DNA of 39,945 nucleotides from assembly GCA_900538545.1 (NCBI GenBank), contig UPYK01000016.1, positions 1 through 39,945 on the forward strand. Reading direction: 5' to 3'. Below the pieces are notes generated by a model that worked only from the letters and a program-made list of their open reading frames with translations, had not been told where the DNA came from and ran no database searches. The DNA comes from an uncultured Eggerthella sp. (GTDB taxonomy: Bacteria > Actinomycetota > Coriobacteriia > Coriobacteriales > Eggerthellaceae). Position numbers and translations under genes: made by a program. Below, in pieces: positions 14,269 through 23,600 of the stretch (the stretch's first letter is position 1; each line of letters begins with the position of its first letter).

Positions 14269-15220
14269 TTTCTTCGGCGAGGAATTGGATGTTCATGTCC
14301 ACGTTGCCGTCGATGCCAGAGACCGAGCCGGTGTTGGAGTATTGCCAGATGCTGAAGTACTGGTTGAACGTGGGCGCATTCACGTTGTATTGCGCGAGCC
14401 AAATGTTGTAATGTGCCAGGTCAGGCAGGTTGTAGCGGAGCAGATCCTTCATGCTGCCATAGATCATGGGCGTGTAGCCCGCCTCTTGGATGCGCGCACA
14501 GAAGGCTGCGGCATTCTTCGTCATCTGTTCGGGCGAAAGGTCATCCGCGCGGCCAGGAGTATCCGCCAGGCGTTCGTGATCGTAGGCCACCGGGTAGGTG
14601 ATGTTGCGCCCCTTAAGGCGTTCGACCACGAAATCGGCCTCTTCGCGCGCTTCTTCTTCGGTGGTTGCCTGCGAGAAGAAGTAGACGCCCACCTTCAAGC
14701 CTGCTTGGTCGGCGGCCTTCGCGTTGTACTCGAAATACTCGTCCTGCGAAAGCTTTCCCGTGGTCAACCCGCGATTCCCCACGCGCACGAACGCGAAGGA
14801 GATGCCGTCTTTGGCAACCGCGTCCCAGTTGATGTAGCCCTGGTGTTCGGAAACGTCCACGCCGGTACGCGATTCGGCCTTGCCCTCGATCGAGTAGTAG
14901 AAGCGACCGTTATCCTTCTTGAGATAGTCCCAGTTGTAGGTTGAAGAACTACCCGCCTTGTCGCCCGCTTCCTTGGGAAAGAGCGCCGCATGAATGCCCA
15001 CGCCCACCAGACCAATAACGAGAATAATGAACACGACCAGCGCAAACGAGTTGGTGCGTGTGGCGTTCTCGATCGCGTGCGCGAACCCTTTGCCGCGCGT
15101 ACGCAGGGGCGCTTCGCCGTGCGCGTGGGCTGCGCTGGGCATCTGATCGCCCGCATCAAACTCATGGCGCACAGACGAATAACGACTGTCTTGGCTGTTA
15201 TGTCGCGAATGCTTGAGCAT
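14264..15220 (-). CDS. membrane-anchored GH25 lysozyme (muramidase)
   Basis: A 318-residue protein. A cytosolic N-terminus of about 55 residues and a single transmembrane helix (about 59-80) display the catalytic domain outside. GH25 signatures are VDVSEHQG (Asp122), PVAYDHE (Asp214, Glu216, the acid pair) and IDGNVDMN at the C-terminal end, so cleavage of peptidoglycan MurNAc-GlcNAc bonds is expected. The gene begins 21 bases after the ettA stop, probably in one transcript; the ribosome binding site is weak, which suggests translational coupling. The last codon AGG and TGA stop lie in the palindromic repeat. Confidence 0.9.
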   Translation of the reverse strand: MLKHSRHNSQDSRYSSVRHEFDAGDQMPSAAHAHGEAPLRTRGKGFAHAIENATRTNSFALVVFIILVIGLVGVGIHAALFPKEAGDKAGSSSTYNWDYLKKDNGRFYYSIEGKAESRTGVDVSEHQGYINWDAVAKDGISFAFVRVGNRGLTTGKLSQDEYFEYNAKAADQAGLKVGVYFFSQATTEEEAREEADFVVERLKGRNITYPVAYDHERLADTPGRADDLSPEQMTKNAAAFCARIQEAGYTPMIYGSMKDLLRYNLPDLAHYNIWLAQYNVNAPTFNQYFSIWQYSNTGSVSGIDGNVDMNIQFLAEER

Positions 15221-15241
15221 GCAGCAACGAACGAAACTAGG

Positions 15242-16921
15242 CTAGTCGCGCGTGAGCTTGCGGTGGATGCGATGAGGCTTCGATGCCTCCGGTCCCAGGC
15301 GCGCCTCGCGATCTGCCTGATAGGCCTCGAAGTTGCCTTCGAAGAAGTGCCAGTTCCCGGGGTTTTCGTCGGTGCCTTCCCACGCCAGAATGTGCGTTGC
15401 GATGCGGTCGAGGAACCAGCGGTCGTGGCTCACCACCACCGAACAACCCGGGAAGTTCAAAAGCGCCTCCTCCAGGCTCGAGAGGGTTTCGACGTCGAGG
15501 TCGTTCGTGGGCTCGTCGAGGAGCAGCAGGTTGCCGCCCTGCTTGAGCGTGAGTGCCAAGTTCAGGCGGTTGCGTTCGCCGCCGGAGAGCACGCCAGCGG
15601 GTTTCTGCTGGTCAGAACCCTTGAAGCCAAAGCTTGCCACATACGCGCGGCTCGGGATCTCGGTCTCGCCCACCATCATATAGTCGGTGCCACCCGATAC
15701 CACTTCCCAGAGCTTCTTGTCTGGGTCGATGCCTTCGCGATTCTGATCGACATACGAGATCTTCACGGTCTCGCCGATCTCCAGGTTGCCGCTCGTAAGG
15801 TCCTCGAGCCCCACGATGGTCTTGAAGAGCGTAGTCTTGCCCACGCCGTTCGGGCCGATCACGCCCACGATGCCGTTGCGCGGCAGCTCGAAGGAGAGAT
15901 CATCGATGAGCACGCGGCCGTCGAATTCCTTGTGCAGGTGCTCGGCCTTCAGCACCTTGGAGCCCAGACGCGGACCCACCGGAATCTGGATCTCGGTGAA
16001 GTCGAGCTTCTTCGCCTGGCGTGCTTCGGCCTCCATCTGTTCGTAGCGCTCGAGACGCGCTTTGTTCTTCGCCTGGCGTGCCTTGGGCGATGAGCGCACC
16101 CATTCGAGTTCGCGCTCCATGCGCTTGGCGAGCTTGGCCTGCTGCTGACCTTGCGCTTCGAGGCGCTTCGCCTTGGTTTCGAGATACGTGGAATAATTGC
16201 CCTTGTATGGGAAGAGCGAGCCGCGGTCGACCTCGCAGATCCATTCGGCTACGTTGTCCAAGAAGTAGCGATCGTGCGTGACCGCGAGCACCGCGCCGGG
16301 GTAGCGCGAGAGGAACTGCTCGAGCCAGAGCACCGATTCCGCATCGAGATGGTTCGTCGGTTCGTCGAGAAGAAGCAGGTCAGGCGCTTCGAGCAGGAGC
16401 TTGCAGAGTGCCACGCGCCTGCGTTCGCCGCCGGAGAGCACTGAGACGGGCGTTTCGGGATCGGGGCATTGCAGCGCGTCCATCGCTTGGGAAAGCTGGC
16501 TATCAAGGTCCCAGCCGTTGGCGGCGTCGATGGCCGTTTGCAGGTCGCCCATCTCGGCCATGAGCGCGTCGAAATCTGCATCGGGGTCAGCCATTTCAGT
16601 ACCGATCTCGTTGAAACGATCGATCTTGGCGAGCACATCGCCGAAGGCCATCTGGATGTTCTCGAGCACCGTCTTGTCTTCGTCGAGCGGCGGCTCCTGC
16701 TGCAGGATGCCCACGGTATAGCCGGGCGTGAGGCGCGCTTCGCCGTTGGAAACGTCCTCGAGACCTGCCATGATCTTGAGCAACGTGGATTTGCCCATGC
16801 CATTCGGCCCTACCACGCCGATCTTCGCGCCGGGATAAAACGAAAGCGTCACGTCATCGAGGATGACCTTGTCGCCGTGCGCCTTGCGCGCCTGATACAT
16901 TTGGTAGACGAATTCTGCCAT
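15242..16921 (-). CDS. ettA: ABC-F ATPase, energy-dependent translational throttle EttA
   Basis: A 559-residue cytosolic ABC-F protein with two ATPase domains. Walker A motifs GPNGMGKST and GPNGVGKTT, signatures LSGGERRR and LSGGERNR, and Walker B LLLLDEPTNHLD and LLLLDEPTNDLD are intact. The start (FVYQMYQARKAHGDKVILDDV) and length are those of EttA, which binds the ribosomal E site and gates the first elongation step according to ATP/ADP. ATG 16921 follows GGAAAGGAATCCC. It is followed closely by the GH25 gene. Confidence 0.93.
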   Translation of the reverse strand: MAEFVYQMYQARKAHGDKVILDDVTLSFYPGAKIGVVGPNGMGKSTLLKIMAGLEDVSNGEARLTPGYTVGILQQEPPLDEDKTVLENIQMAFGDVLAKIDRFNEIGTEMADPDADFDALMAEMGDLQTAIDAANGWDLDSQLSQAMDALQCPDPETPVSVLSGGERRRVALCKLLLEAPDLLLLDEPTNHLDAESVLWLEQFLSRYPGAVLAVTHDRYFLDNVAEWICEVDRGSLFPYKGNYSTYLETKAKRLEAQGQQQAKLAKRMERELEWVRSSPKARQAKNKARLERYEQMEAEARQAKKLDFTEIQIPVGPRLGSKVLKAEHLHKEFDGRVLIDDLSFELPRNGIVGVIGPNGVGKTTLFKTIVGLEDLTSGNLEIGETVKISYVDQNREGIDPDKKLWEVVSGGTDYMMVGETEIPSRAYVASFGFKGSDQQKPAGVLSGGERNRLNLALTLKQGGNLLLLDEPTNDLDVETLSSLEEALLNFPGCSVVVSHDRWFLDRIATHILAWEGTDENPGNWHFFEGNFEAYQADREARLGPEASKPHRIHRKLTRD

Positions 16922-17018
16922 GGGATTCCTTTCCGAAAGCTGATCGTATGAGATTATACCCGCTCTGGCTCGTCTTCGATGCGGTGTTCGGAAAGCTACA
17001 GAATACGCCCTGCACTAT

Positions 17019-17049
17019 GAAAAAAGAGGCCCTGCAGAGCAAGGCCTCT
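17019..17049 (-). terminator. intrinsic terminator downstream of the endonuclease IV-like gene
   Basis: On the minus strand AGAGGCC (17049-17043) pairs with GGCCTCT (17031-17025) and is followed by TTTTT. A classic rho-independent terminator, 38 bases beyond the stop. Confidence 0.88.
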
Positions 17050-17086
17050 ATGGGAAGGGAATGTTCGCTACCGAGCAGGCGAAGCG

Positions 17087-17923
17087 CTACCCTTGATACG
17101 CTTCCGTGAAGCGAAGGATGTCTTCGCTGTAGACCGACAGTGTGTCGAGCGGTTCTTCCAGGTAGAACGGCTTTTCCTTGAGAGCTGGATGGTTGGTGAG
17201 CGCGCTGAGCGCCTCGAATCCGATCGCCCCTTCGCCGATGCGCGCGTGGCGGTCTGCATGAGCGCCGCACGCTTCCTTACAATCGTTCAGGTGCACGGCC
17301 AAAAGCTTGTCGAGGCCGATCGCTTTGTCGAATTGGTCGAGCACGCCATCAAGATCGTTCACGATGTCGTAGCCAGCTGCCCATACCGCGCTCGCATCCA
17401 GGCAAACGCCCACCTTGTCCTTCAGGTTCACCTGTTCGATCACCTGCGCAAGCTCTTCGAACTGCGAGCAGATCTGCGTGCCTGAACCGGGCATGGTGTA
17501 GAGCAGCACGGTGGTCGATTGCGTGGGCGTGATCGTTTCGTTGAGCGTGGCGACAAGATTCTTCATGGCCTCTTCAGCGGTTATATCGAGCGCGCTGCCT
17601 GGACGCAAAAGATAGCCCTGACCAGGTATAGCCTCAAGCTGCGCGAGGTCTTCGGCCATGACCATCGCCGCGAAATCGTGCTGTTTCGTGTCGGCGCTCG
17701 CCGGCTCGAGCGTGTAGGGCGCGTAGGCGAGGAGGTACTTGATGCCGTGCTCCTTCGTGAATACGTTGAAGCGTTGCAGATCGCGTGGATCTATGGCCTT
17801 CTCGTGGCCGCCGCGCGGATTACGCGTGAAGAACTGAATCGCTTTCGCCCCGATCGAAGCTGCCGCTTCGGCCATGATGAGCATGCCCTTTTTCTTCGAT
17901 AGGTGACACCCGATGTAGAACAT
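17087..17923 (-). CDS. endonuclease IV homologue lacking several metal ligands
   Basis: A 278-residue TIM-barrel protein of the Nfo/AP endonuclease 2 family, aligned over its whole length with E. coli Nfo. Of the nine zinc ligands, five remain (Asp176, His211, Asp224, His226, Glu256; motifs VCLD, VHLND, DRHARIGEG, LEEP). Four are replaced: Tyr67 for His69 (AYAPY), Arg107 for His109 (LRPGS), Tyr142 for Glu145 (LLYTMPGSG) and Ala179 for His182 (DASAVWAAGYD). AP endonuclease activity with a trinuclear zinc site is therefore unlikely; it may bind one metal, have another substrate or be structural. ATG 17923 is chosen; a GTG three codons upstream is possible. Monocistronic, with its own terminator. 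Confidence 0.85.
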   Translation of the reverse strand: MFYIGCHLSKKKGMLIMAEAAASIGAKAIQFFTRNPRGGHEKAIDPRDLQRFNVFTKEHGIKYLLAYAPYTLEPASADTKQHDFAAMVMAEDLAQLEAIPGQGYLLRPGSALDITAEEAMKNLVATLNETITPTQSTTVLLYTMPGSGTQICSQFEELAQVIEQVNLKDKVGVCLDASAVWAAGYDIVNDLDGVLDQFDKAIGLDKLLAVHLNDCKEACGAHADRHARIGEGAIGFEALSALTNHPALKEKPFYLEEPLDTLSVYSEDILRFTEAYQG

Positions 17924-18225
17924 TGTTCTCACTCACTTTCTCTATTTGCACGATCGCTGCGCTGTGACCTGCATGCGCACAACTTCCGCGACCGATCGCT
18001 TACAACCTCTACCCTACCTTGCGGACTCTAAAGAAACGACTCAATAAGGTATTTGTAACGGCTATGTTGCAAACCCGCTATCTTGCTGCGAATTCAGAGG
18101 TGAACACGTATGCTCGGACTAGTCGAATGGGCTGATTTGTCGCATTCTTAGCGCTTGCGTTGTGCAAGATTTTTGGGAATCCTGCCGCGATGAGCGCGCA
18201 GCAAGAGCGAAACGAGGAGGGAATC

Positions 18226-18768
18226 ATGCAATCGTTCTTGAATGTCGTTAAGTCGAATATCGTTGCGCAAGCGATCATTTCGATCGTTGTTGGTTTGCTG
18301 CTCATGTTCTGGCCAGGCATCACGATCGTGACCGTGCTGTATTTGGTAGGCGTCGTGTTCGCCGTGATGGGCATCTCTTCACTGGTGAGTTACTTTAGGA
18401 CGCCGGAGGCCGAACGCCAGGTAGGCGTGGTGGCAACTGGCGTATTCTTCTGCCTCGTTGCCCTTATCGTGTTCCTGTTTCCGCAGGTGATCGCCGGGTT
18501 CTTTTCGGTGGTGCTGGGAATCATCCTCGTAATCTGCGGCGCGGTGAACGCGGTGCGATCGGGCGAGCTCAAGAAGTATGGGGAACGCTCGTGGGGGTTT
18601 TCCATGGGGTTGAGCGTGCTCATCATCATCGGCGGCCTCGTTATTATCGCGAACCCGTTTGAGACCACGTCGCTGTTCGTGTTCATCCTGGGTCTTATCA
18701 TTGCTGCGAATGGCATCGTGGACTTGATCGTCGATGCTGAACTGCGCAAAGCCATCAAGAAAGCATAG
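18226..18768 (+). CDS. HdeD-family (DUF308) membrane protein
   Basis: A 180-residue protein with six hydrophobic helices arranged as three DUF308 pairs (NIVAQAIISIVVGLLLMFWPG opening, GVFFCLVALIVFLFPQ middle, LSVLIIIGGLVIIANPF last). HdeD relatives have been linked to acid resistance in enterobacteria, but their role in Gram-positive bacteria is not known. ATG 18226 follows GAGGAGG. It is convergent with elp3; only four bases separate the two stop codons, with no terminator between them. The 300-base region upstream (17924-18225) contains no gene and no clear promoter that I can name. Confidence 0.87.
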   Translation: MQSFLNVVKSNIVAQAIISIVVGLLLMFWPGITIVTVLYLVGVVFAVMGISSLVSYFRTPEAERQVGVVATGVFFCLVALIVFLFPQVIAGFFSVVLGIILVICGAVNAVRSGELKKYGERSWGFSMGLSVLIIIGGLVIIANPFETTSLFVFILGLIIAANGIVDLIVDAELRKAIKKA

Positions 18769-18772
18769 CAGG

Positions 18773-20641
18773 CTAGAGGAGTTTTTGCTGGTAGAGGCCA
18801 TTGTCGATGAAGCCAAGGTTGCGGTAGTACGGGCGGGTGCCGATGGCGCTGATCACGTTAAGTTTGGTATAGCCCGCTTCGCGAGCCAGCTCGCTCGCAC
18901 GCTCGATGAGCTTCTTGCCAAGGCCGCGGTGCTGAGCGCTCGTTCCGCTCTTGTGCAAGCCTGAAGCGCGGCCATACACGTGCACTTCGCGGATCATCGC
19001 TTCGTCGGAAGACACGGAAAGTGCGTCCGGGTAAGTTTCAAAGGCTTCAGGTTTCGGAAGCGAAAGGCGCAAGAAGCCCGCAATCTTGTTCTCGGGCGTG
19101 ACCCACTGCAGGAATCGTTCGTGCGTTGAGGTCGTTTCGTAGGGAACCACTTCGAGCGTCAATTCGCCCAGTTCGACATCTTGTGTCGAGATCTCACGGT
19201 AGCGAATCTCCTGGATAGCTGGCAAAGATGTCGAACGACCGGGTAGTTTGTCACCTTTTGCACGGGCTTCGACCAGTTGGCGCAAGTTCACCTTCTTGTT
19301 GCCTGCTTCGATGTCGTGCGCGGAGAAATCGCGGATCATGCGCGAGATACGCGTGAAAGGCGGCGTTGCGAGTACGTCGGCAACGAGCACGTCCACCAGC
19401 GCCTCTTCATCGTAGGGCTGCCACTCCCCCGTTTCGTAGCGCTCGCAAAGTTCGGTACCGCGCACGAGCGCACAGGGGTAGAGCTTGATCTCGTCGGGCT
19501 GATAGGGCATCTCGGTTACGAAACGGCGGAAGTCCGCGCGATCGGATTCGGGCGTTTGGCCGAGCAAATTCACCATGAAATGCGTGTGCGTCTTGAAGCC
19601 GAACAGGCGCGTGAGGTCGATCGCTCTCTGAATCTGCGCGATGCTCACGGGGCGCTGGTTGATGTCGTGAATGTGCTGGTCAAGGCTTTGGATTCCCATC
19701 TGCACCTTCGTTGCACCAAGCGTGCGCAGGAAGGTGAGGTTCTCAGGTGTGATCAGACTCGGGCGCGTTTCGACCACCAGGCCCACCACGCGGTGCGCTG
19801 CTTGCTCGTTGCGCACGTGTTCGCGCTTGAGCTCATCGAGCGTGGCGTGCTGATGCTGCGCGATCGTCTTCCACGGTTCGCCCGTTTCGTAGAGGTTCAC
19901 CATGGCTTCGTTGTAGGTGAGCTTTCCTTCGTCGACCAGGCACTGCTCTGCCTGCGTGAAGGCAATAAGATCATCCCTTTCATAGCTCAGCCCGCAATCG
20001 CGATAGAACTGGCGGCGTTCACGGGCGTTCGCCGCAGAAAAAGATGTTGAAGATGTCGAACGACCGGGTAGTTTGTCACCTGCGTCGTTGAGGGCGCGGA
20101 AGAGCTCGGTGATGAACCAGAGCTGGTAGGCGCGCGGGTAATCGCTCCAGGTGCCGCCAAGCACGATGAGCTCGATCTTGTCGGTCACGTGCCCCATCTG
20201 ATTGAGCGCACGCAGGCGCGAGGTCACTTGCAAATACGGATCGAAATAGTTGCGCTCGGCGCGCTGGCAGGCAGGCTCATCGGAGAGATAGCTCTTGGGC
20301 ATGCGCAGGTCGTTCGGACAGTAGATGCACGCCCCGCCGCACTTCCACGGTTTGGTGATAACTGTGATGGTGGCCACGCCTGAAGCGCTGCGACGCGGCT
20401 TCACCTGCAACAGATGCACCAGCTGTTGTTCCAGCTCAGGCGTTATATTCCACGACTGCCAACGCTGCAGATCGCGCTCTTTCGTGCGCAAGTAGAACGG
20501 CAGCAGCTTCTTCTTGGAATAGTGCGGCACGTTCGCGTCCAAGCGCTTGTTGTGATCGTTCAAGATGCGCAGCAGAGCCTTCGCGTCGAGCTCTTCGCCT
20601 GCACGCAATCGATCGAGTATTTCAACGATGATATCTTCCAC
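18773..20641 (-). CDS. Elp3-family tRNA U34 carboxymethyltransferase with two inserted repeat peptides
   Basis: A 622-residue radical SAM/GNAT protein related to Elp3, which modifies the wobble uridine of tRNA using acetyl-CoA. The iron-sulfur motif is Cys101, Cys105, Cys108 (KCGGACIYCPN). The SAM domain continues with VVGLVVETRPSLI and GATKVQMGIQSLDQ. The C-terminal acetyltransferase domain ends with HRGLGKKLIERA and YYRNLGF. Two in-frame copies of the palindromic repeat are translated as GDKLPGRSTS, at residues 188 (between ALNDA and FSAANARERR) and 463 (between VEARAK and LPAIQEIRYREIS), both likely surface loops. Start GTG 20641 is three bases beyond the purL stop, so the genes are co-transcribed and probably coupled. 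Confidence 0.9.
   Translation of the reverse strand: MEDIIVEILDRLRAGEELDAKALLRILNDHNKRLDANVPHYSKKKLLPFYLRTKERDLQRWQSWNITPELEQQLVHLLQVKPRRSASGVATITVITKPWKCGGACIYCPNDLRMPKSYLSDEPACQRAERNYFDPYLQVTSRLRALNQMGHVTDKIELIVLGGTWSDYPRAYQLWFITELFRALNDAGDKLPGRSTSSTSFSAANARERRQFYRDCGLSYERDDLIAFTQAEQCLVDEGKLTYNEAMVNLYETGEPWKTIAQHQHATLDELKREHVRNEQAAHRVVGLVVETRPSLITPENLTFLRTLGATKVQMGIQSLDQHIHDINQRPVSIAQIQRAIDLTRLFGFKTHTHFMVNLLGQTPESDRADFRRFVTEMPYQPDEIKLYPCALVRGTELCERYETGEWQPYDEEALVDVLVADVLATPPFTRISRMIRDFSAHDIEAGNKKVNLRQLVEARAKGDKLPGRSTSLPAIQEIRYREISTQDVELGELTLEVVPYETTSTHERFLQWVTPENKIAGFLRLSLPKPEAFETYPDALSVSSDEAMIREVHVYGRASGLHKSGTSAQHRGLGKKLIERASELAREAGYTKLNVISAIGTRPYYRNLGFIDNGLYQQKLL
19227..19255 (+). repeat. 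29-bp palindromic repeat in elp3-like coding sequence
   Basis: Left arm GATGTCGAACGACC, right arm GGTAGTTTGTCACC. Read on the minus strand as GDKLPGRSTS from residue 463, with AAAGAT and TTTTG at the edges. Confidence 0.92.
20052..20080 (+). repeat. 29-bp palindromic repeat in elp3-like coding sequence
   Basis: Left arm GATGTCGAACGACC, right arm GGTAGTTTGTCACC. Read as GDKLPGRSTS from residue 188, in the same frame as the other coding copies. Confidence 0.92.
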
Positions 20642-20644
20642 GCC

Positions 20645-23600
20645 TTAGCTGAAGTAATCCACGCCACCTTCGAAGATGGGCTGATAGAGGTTGCCCGGCA
20701 CGTTCTTGTAGAGGCCAGCGCCGCTGCGTTCGCTGTGGCCCATCTTGCCGAACACGCGGCCATCGGGGCTGGTGATGCCCTCGATCGCCCATGCCGAACC
20801 GTTGGGGTTGAACGCAAGATCCATGGAGGGCTGGCCGGCCGCATCCACGTATTGGGTCGCGATCTGGCCGTTCGCTTTCAGCTGCTCGAGCATTTCAGGC
20901 GTAGCGACGAAGCGGCCTTCGCCGTGGCTTACCGCAACCGTGTGGATGTCGCCCACCTGGCAGTGACTCAGCCATGGGGAAAGTGTGGAGGCCACGCGCG
21001 TGTCGACGAGCATGCTCTGGTGGCGGCCGATCGAGTTGAACGTGAGCGTGGGGCACGTGCTATCCATCTCGCGGATATCGCCGTAGGGCACGAGGCCGAG
21101 CTTCACCAGCGCCTGGAAACCGTTGCAGATGCCGAGCATGAGGCCATCGCGATTCTGGAGCAGATCGCGCACGGCTTCGGTGACCTCGGGCGCGCGGAAG
21201 AACGAGGTGATGAACTTCGCGGAGCCGTCGGGCTCGTCGCCGCCGGAGAAGCCGCCGGGAATCATGACGATCTGGCTTTCACGGATGGCGCTGGCCAGGG
21301 CTTTCGTGCTTTCGATGACCGCCTGCGGCGTGAGATTGTTCACGATGAGCGTGGTGGGTGCAGCACCGGCGCGTTCGAAAGCACGAGCGGTGTCGTATTC
21401 GCAGTTGTTGCCTGGGAAGACCGGAATGATCACGCGCGGCTTCGCGACCGAGCCGCAGTAGACAAGCGGGGCTGCGCCTTCGAAGCTGATCGTTTCAACG
21501 GCTGCGTGTTCCTGCTCGGTTGGATCGATGCCCGCCGCCTGGTCTTGCGCGGTGTCTTCCTCGTCTTCGAACGTGCGATACGGGAAGACGGACTCGAGCT
21601 TCTGCTCCCACGCTTCCTGCAGATCAGCCAGCGCGACCGATTCATCGCCGAGCGCGAATTCGTATTCGGCGGTGGTGATGCCCGCTTCGATGACCTCGAG
21701 ATTCTCGGCGGAAGCAGGGACATCGGCATCGGTGGTGAGTTCCACGATGAAGCTGCCATACGCCGGCTCGAAGAGCGCCGAGGGGCTGATGCTGCCATCG
21801 ATCTGAACGCCGATGCGGTTGCCCAGCGCCATCTTGAAGAGCGCTTCGGCGTAACTGCCATAGCCCGGCGTGGAGACCGCAAGCGCCGCACCGCTGCCGA
21901 TCAGGCGCTCAACCAGGTCGCATGCTTCGCGGAAGCCTTCCGCATCGGGCAGAAGACCGTCTTCTTGGTAGGCCGGCGAGATGAAGAGCACGCGGTTGCC
22001 CGCGCCCTTGAATTCGGGAGAGGTCACGCGATCCACCGGACCACACGCCGTGGCGAACGAGACGAGCGTGGGCGGCACGTCGAGCTGTTCGAAGGAGCCC
22101 GACATGGAGTCTTTGCCGCCGATCGAGCCCACTTCGGTATCGATCTGCGCCATGAGCGCGCCGAGCACGGAGGCGACCGGCTTGCCCCAACGTGTGGGTT
22201 CTTCGCAGAGGCGTTCGAAATATTCCTGGAACGAATAGTAGGCGTTCTTGCGCTGGAAGCCCGCAGCTACGAGCTTCGCGAGCGATTCGATAACCGCAAG
22301 GTAGGCGCCATCGAACTGGTTCGCCTCGGAAAGATACGGATTGAAGCCCCAGGCCATACCTGAGCATGTGGTAGTCTCGCCGTCGACCGGGAACTTCGCC
22401 GCCATGGCCATGGAAGGCGTGAGCTGGTGTTTTCCGCCGAAGGGCATGAGCACCGTGGCCGCACCGATGGTGGAGTCGAAGCGCTCGACCAGGCCCTTGT
22501 TAGAGGCCACGTTAAGATCGGTGACCACCGCGTTCAGGCGCTCGGCGAGCGTGTTGCCCGGCCAATCGGGAATGTAGCTGCCGCCCTCTTCGACGTGCAC
22601 GTTCATGTGCTTGGGCGCGCCGTTGCTCGCGAGGAAATCGCGGGATACGTCCACGATGGTATCGCCGCGCCAGGTCATGCGCACGCGACCACTGTCGGTG
22701 ACGACTGCGACCGGCGTAGCTTCGAGGTTTTCTGCATGTGCAAGCTCGATGAAGCGATCCACATCCTCGGGCGCGAGCGCAACCGCCATGCGCTCCTGGC
22801 TTTCGGAGATGGCGAGCTCAGTGCCGTCGAGGCCTTCGTATTTCTTGGGCACGCGATCGAGGTCGATCTCGAGGCTGTCGGCCAGCTCGCCGATGGCGAC
22901 CGAAACGCCGCCCGCGCCGAAATCGTTGCAGCGCTTGATCATGCGGCTGGCTTCGGAATTGCGGAACAAGCGCTGGATCTTGCGCTCAACTGGGGCGTTG
23001 CCCTTCTGCACCTCCGCGCCGCACGTTTCGATGGACTCGAGGTTGTGCGCCTTGGAAGAACCCGTTGCGCCGCCGATGCCGTCGCGGCCGGTGCGTCCGC
23101 CGAGCAAGACGACCACGTCTTTCGGAGCAGGGGTTTCACGGCGAACATCGGCCGCGGGCGTTGCGCCCACCACCGCGCCGATCTCCATGCGCTTCGCGGC
23201 ATAGCCGGGGTGGTAAAGCTCGTTCACCTGGCCTGTTGCCAGACCGATCTGGTTGCCGTAGGAAGAAAAGCCCGCTGCTGCCGTGGTGACGAGCTTGCGC
23301 TGCGGCAGCTTGCCGGGAAGCGTTTCGGCCACGGGGACCAGCGGATCTGCCGCGCCCGTTACGCGCATCGACTGGTAGACGTAGCTGCGGCCCGAAAGCG
23401 GGTCGCGGATCGCGCCGCCTACGCAGGTTGCCGCGCCGCCGAAGGGCTCGATCTCCGTGGGGTGGTTGTGGGTTTCGTTCTTGAAGAGGTAGAGCCAATC
23501 CTGCTCTTCGCCGTCCACATCCACCTTCACCTGCACGGTGCAGGCGTTGATCTCTTCGGATTCGTCGAGGTTCGTGAGGATGCCCTTGCTCTTGAGCCAT

